Assembly (NCBI RefSeq): GCF_008369325.1
Contig: NZ_VOBI01000003.1
Coordinates: 1-64,000, forward strand
Direction of reading: 5' to 3'
Length of the DNA: 64,000 nucleotides
Source: Pseudomonas sp. ANT_H12B
GTDB taxonomy: Bacteria; Pseudomonadota; Gammaproteobacteria; Pseudomonadales; Pseudomonadaceae
The notes under the pieces were generated by a model that was not told where the DNA came from, ran no database searches, and worked only from the letters and a program-made list of their open reading frames with translations. Both the position numbers and the translations under genes were made by a program. Below, one piece after another: positions 62,635 to 64,000 of the stretch. Every line of letters starts with the position of its first letter. The stretch's first letter is position 1.

Positions 62635-63567
62635 ATGAGTTTTGAAGCCTTTGGTCAGCCGCTGCTGACCTTCCCCGACGCAGAAAAAAGTCCCCTTAGC
62701 ATCCGCGCCAAGGCGCTGGTATTCGTCGATCCGCGCTCTCGACAGTTGCGCCAGGAGCTGGCGCAATTGGCACCGCGCTCGATCTCGGTGTTGATCCGTG
62801 GCGAAACGGGTAGCGGCAAGGAATTGCTCGCGCGGCACATCCATCGTGCCAGTGATCGCGGCGGGTTGTTCGTTTCGGTCAACTGCGGCGCGATCAGCCC
62901 GACTTACGCCGATGCGGAGTTGTTCGGTTATGCGGCTGGCAGCTACAGCGGTTCGGCCAGCAGTCGTGCCGGCTGGTTTGGCTCGGCCAACGGCGGCACG
63001 CTTTATCTGGATGAAATAGGCGACTTGCCGTTGCCGATTCAGATCAAATTGCTCGCCGCCCTGGAAAACCATGAAGTCACCCGCGTCGGCGCTCACCAAC
63101 CAAGCCCCGTGGATGTGCGTCTGGTCGCGGCGACCAGCATCGACCTGGCCCAAGCGGTCGCCGCCGGAAAATTCCACGAGCGGCTTTATCACTACCTCAG
63201 CGAAGGCCAGCTCGAACTGCCGGCCTTGCGTGAGCGGGTCGGCGATATTCTGTCGCTGTCCGAATACTTCCTCGGCATCTACAGCCAGCGCCTGGACCTG
63301 CCGGTGCCGCTGATCAGCGAAGCTGCGCAGCATCTGTTAGAGCAACACAGTTGGCCGGGCAATACCCGGGAGCTGGAGAACGTCATTCACTTTGCGTTGT
63401 TGGTCAGCACTGGCGATGAGATTTTGCCGGAGCATTTGAATCTGCCTGAGGCGCCCATCTCACTGGCGCAGATCGAACGGCAAGTGGCGCAGACGATAAA
63501 AAACGGCAGCGCAGCGGAGCGATCCGCACTCAAGAGATTGCTCGAAAGCCTGACGCAGACGCTGTAG
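62635..63567 (+). CDS. Sigma54-activator-like AAA+ regulator with altered GAFTGA loop
   Basis: 310 residues: one AAA+ domain. Walker A GETGSGKE is at 56-63, Walker B GGTLYLDEIGDLP near 121, and the arginine-containing NTRELEN near 247. The loop that touches sigma54 is GSYSGS (102-107), not GAFTGA. There is no N-terminal sensor domain, and the C-terminal Fis-like helix-turn-helix is short. It resembles the SfnR-type regulators of sulfone/sulfonate use in Pseudomonas. The MetQ-like gene starting 163 bases downstream also fits sulfur metabolism. Confidence 0.83.
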   Translation: MSFEAFGQPLLTFPDAEKSPLSIRAKALVFVDPRSRQLRQELAQLAPRSISVLIRGETGSGKELLARHIHRASDRGGLFVSVNCGAISPTYADAELFGYAAGSYSGSASSRAGWFGSANGGTLYLDEIGDLPLPIQIKLLAALENHEVTRVGAHQPSPVDVRLVAATSIDLAQAVAAGKFHERLYHYLSEGQLELPALRERVGDILSLSEYFLGIYSQRLDLPVPLISEAAQHLLEQHSWPGNTRELENVIHFALLVSTGDEILPEHLNLPEAPISLAQIERQVAQTIKNGSAAERSALKRLLESLTQTL

Positions 63568-63730
63568 CGATCTGTATGAACAAAATGGAATATGAAAGTA
63601 AATAAAAGATATTGTTCGGGAATAAAAAATCCCGGTATTGTCCGCGTCACACCAGCAGTAGCACTTCGCTGGCACTCGTACTAAACAAGCCGTCGTCGAT
63701 GACGACCGTGATTTTCGATAAGGACACTGC

Positions 63731-64000
63731 ATGAAAAAGGTTCTGTTGTTCACCGCATTGGCGGCTGCCCTGACCGCGGGCCTGGCTCAGGCTGGCGAGA
63801 AACTGGTGGTGGCGGCGACCCCGGTTCCACATGCCGAGATTCTTGAACTGATCAAGCCAACCCTCGCCAAAGAAGGCGTGGACCTGGAGATCAAAGTCTT
63901 CACCGACTACGTTCAGCCGAACGTGCAGGTCGACCAGAAGCGTCTGGACGCCAACTACTTCCAGACCCTGCCGTACCTGAAAAGCTTCAATGAAGGCAAA
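63731..64000 (+). CDS. MetQ/NlpA-family substrate-binding protein (partial, runs off the window)
   Basis: Only the first 90 residues are in the window. A signal peptide ends near residue 21 (AAALTAGLAQAGEK), followed by the MetQ pattern (KLVVAATPVPHAEILELIKP, then LEIKVFTDYVQPN and LDANYFQTLPYL). Most MetQ proteins are lipoproteins, but no Cys is present at the cleavage site, so this one should be a soluble periplasmic protein. It probably binds methionine or a related sulfur compound and is likely followed by its ABC transporter genes. The start codon ATG 63731 has AAGGACACTGC upstream. Confidence 0.85.
   Translation, partial: MKKVLLFTALAAALTAGLAQAGEKLVVAATPVPHAEILELIKPTLAKEGVDLEIKVFTDYVQPNVQVDQKRLDANYFQTLPYLKSFNEGK

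Noticed and set aside
1..64000. CRISPR arrays, prophage or integrative element
   Set aside because: The only regular repeats are REP-type palindromes with no equal spacers. No integrase, transposase, capsid or Cas-like protein was seen.

Overview
The window is a stretch of chromosome from a fluorescent Pseudomonas (P. fluorescens group is the best guess). The evidence is the 23S 3' end and 5S sequences, the lapG-lapD pair, gabD-gabT, the mgo/pvf-type operon, oscA-sbp-cysTWA, Pseudomonas-only families such as DUF6124 and the vWA-sigma-antisigma block, and many paired REP elements of the GCGAGCAGGCTCGCTCCCAC type. No prophage, complete insertion sequence, integron or CRISPR array was seen.

Layout. 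1-660: end of an rRNA operon with two identical 5S genes, each followed by its own terminator. 777-4921 (minus): an iron-starvation cell-surface signalling unit (Fur box, FecI-type sigma, FecR-type anti-sigma, TonB receptor with an STN domain, probably for a hydroxamate siderophore). 5095-10726 (minus): a four-gene operon that I recognise as mgoB-mgoC-mgoA-mgoD (called pvf in P. entomophila), which makes a small N-oxidised signal of the leudiazen/valdiazen type. It is followed upstream by an AT-rich regulatory region and a GntR regulator. 12226-14951: lapG and lapD, the c-di-GMP switch for adhesin retention. 15604-19287: a TauD-like dioxygenase with an SsuA-type ABC transporter, probably for sulfonates. 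19490-24843: a LysR regulator and an EmrAB/OprM-type efflux system.

24824-29301 is a patchwork of gene remnants, REPs, a DUF6124 gene with a structured leader, slipin/NfeD, a YbaK-type deacylase and a RelE/ParE toxin-antitoxin pair. 29472-34531: MarR plus an AaeXAB-like efflux operon (FUSC, DUF1656, HlyD, outer-membrane factor). 34614-42663: envelope and stress genes (DUF945, Rieske-FAD reductase, PEBP protein, vWA lipoprotein with ECF sigma and anti-sigma). 42767-44043: a broken rhuM-like gene and tRNA-Arg(CCG).

44393-47290: gabD-gabT for GABA catabolism, with a probable gabT RNA motif between them. 47431-53111: an HDOD response regulator, two c-di-GMP enzymes and a delta-9 desaturase. 53346-57372: oscA-sbp-cysTWA sulfate uptake. 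57468-61548: Mpo1-like protein, a Crp/Fnr regulator, a receiver-only response regulator, and a divergent AraC/desaturase pair. 61549-61996: a gap with an inverted-repeat element and a second repeat family. 61997-64000: an RBBP9-like hydrolase, a sigma54-activator homologue with an altered GAFTGA loop, and the start of a MetQ-like binding protein.

Themes are iron and sulfur acquisition, c-di-GMP control of attachment, efflux, and a diazeniumdiolate-type signalling operon. The mgo/pvf operon is the most interesting system, but it belongs to a described family. The less described items are the structured leader of the DUF6124 gene, the inverted-repeat element at 61560-61719, and several signalling proteins with altered key residues. 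All start sites and functions were read by eye; no database search was possible.
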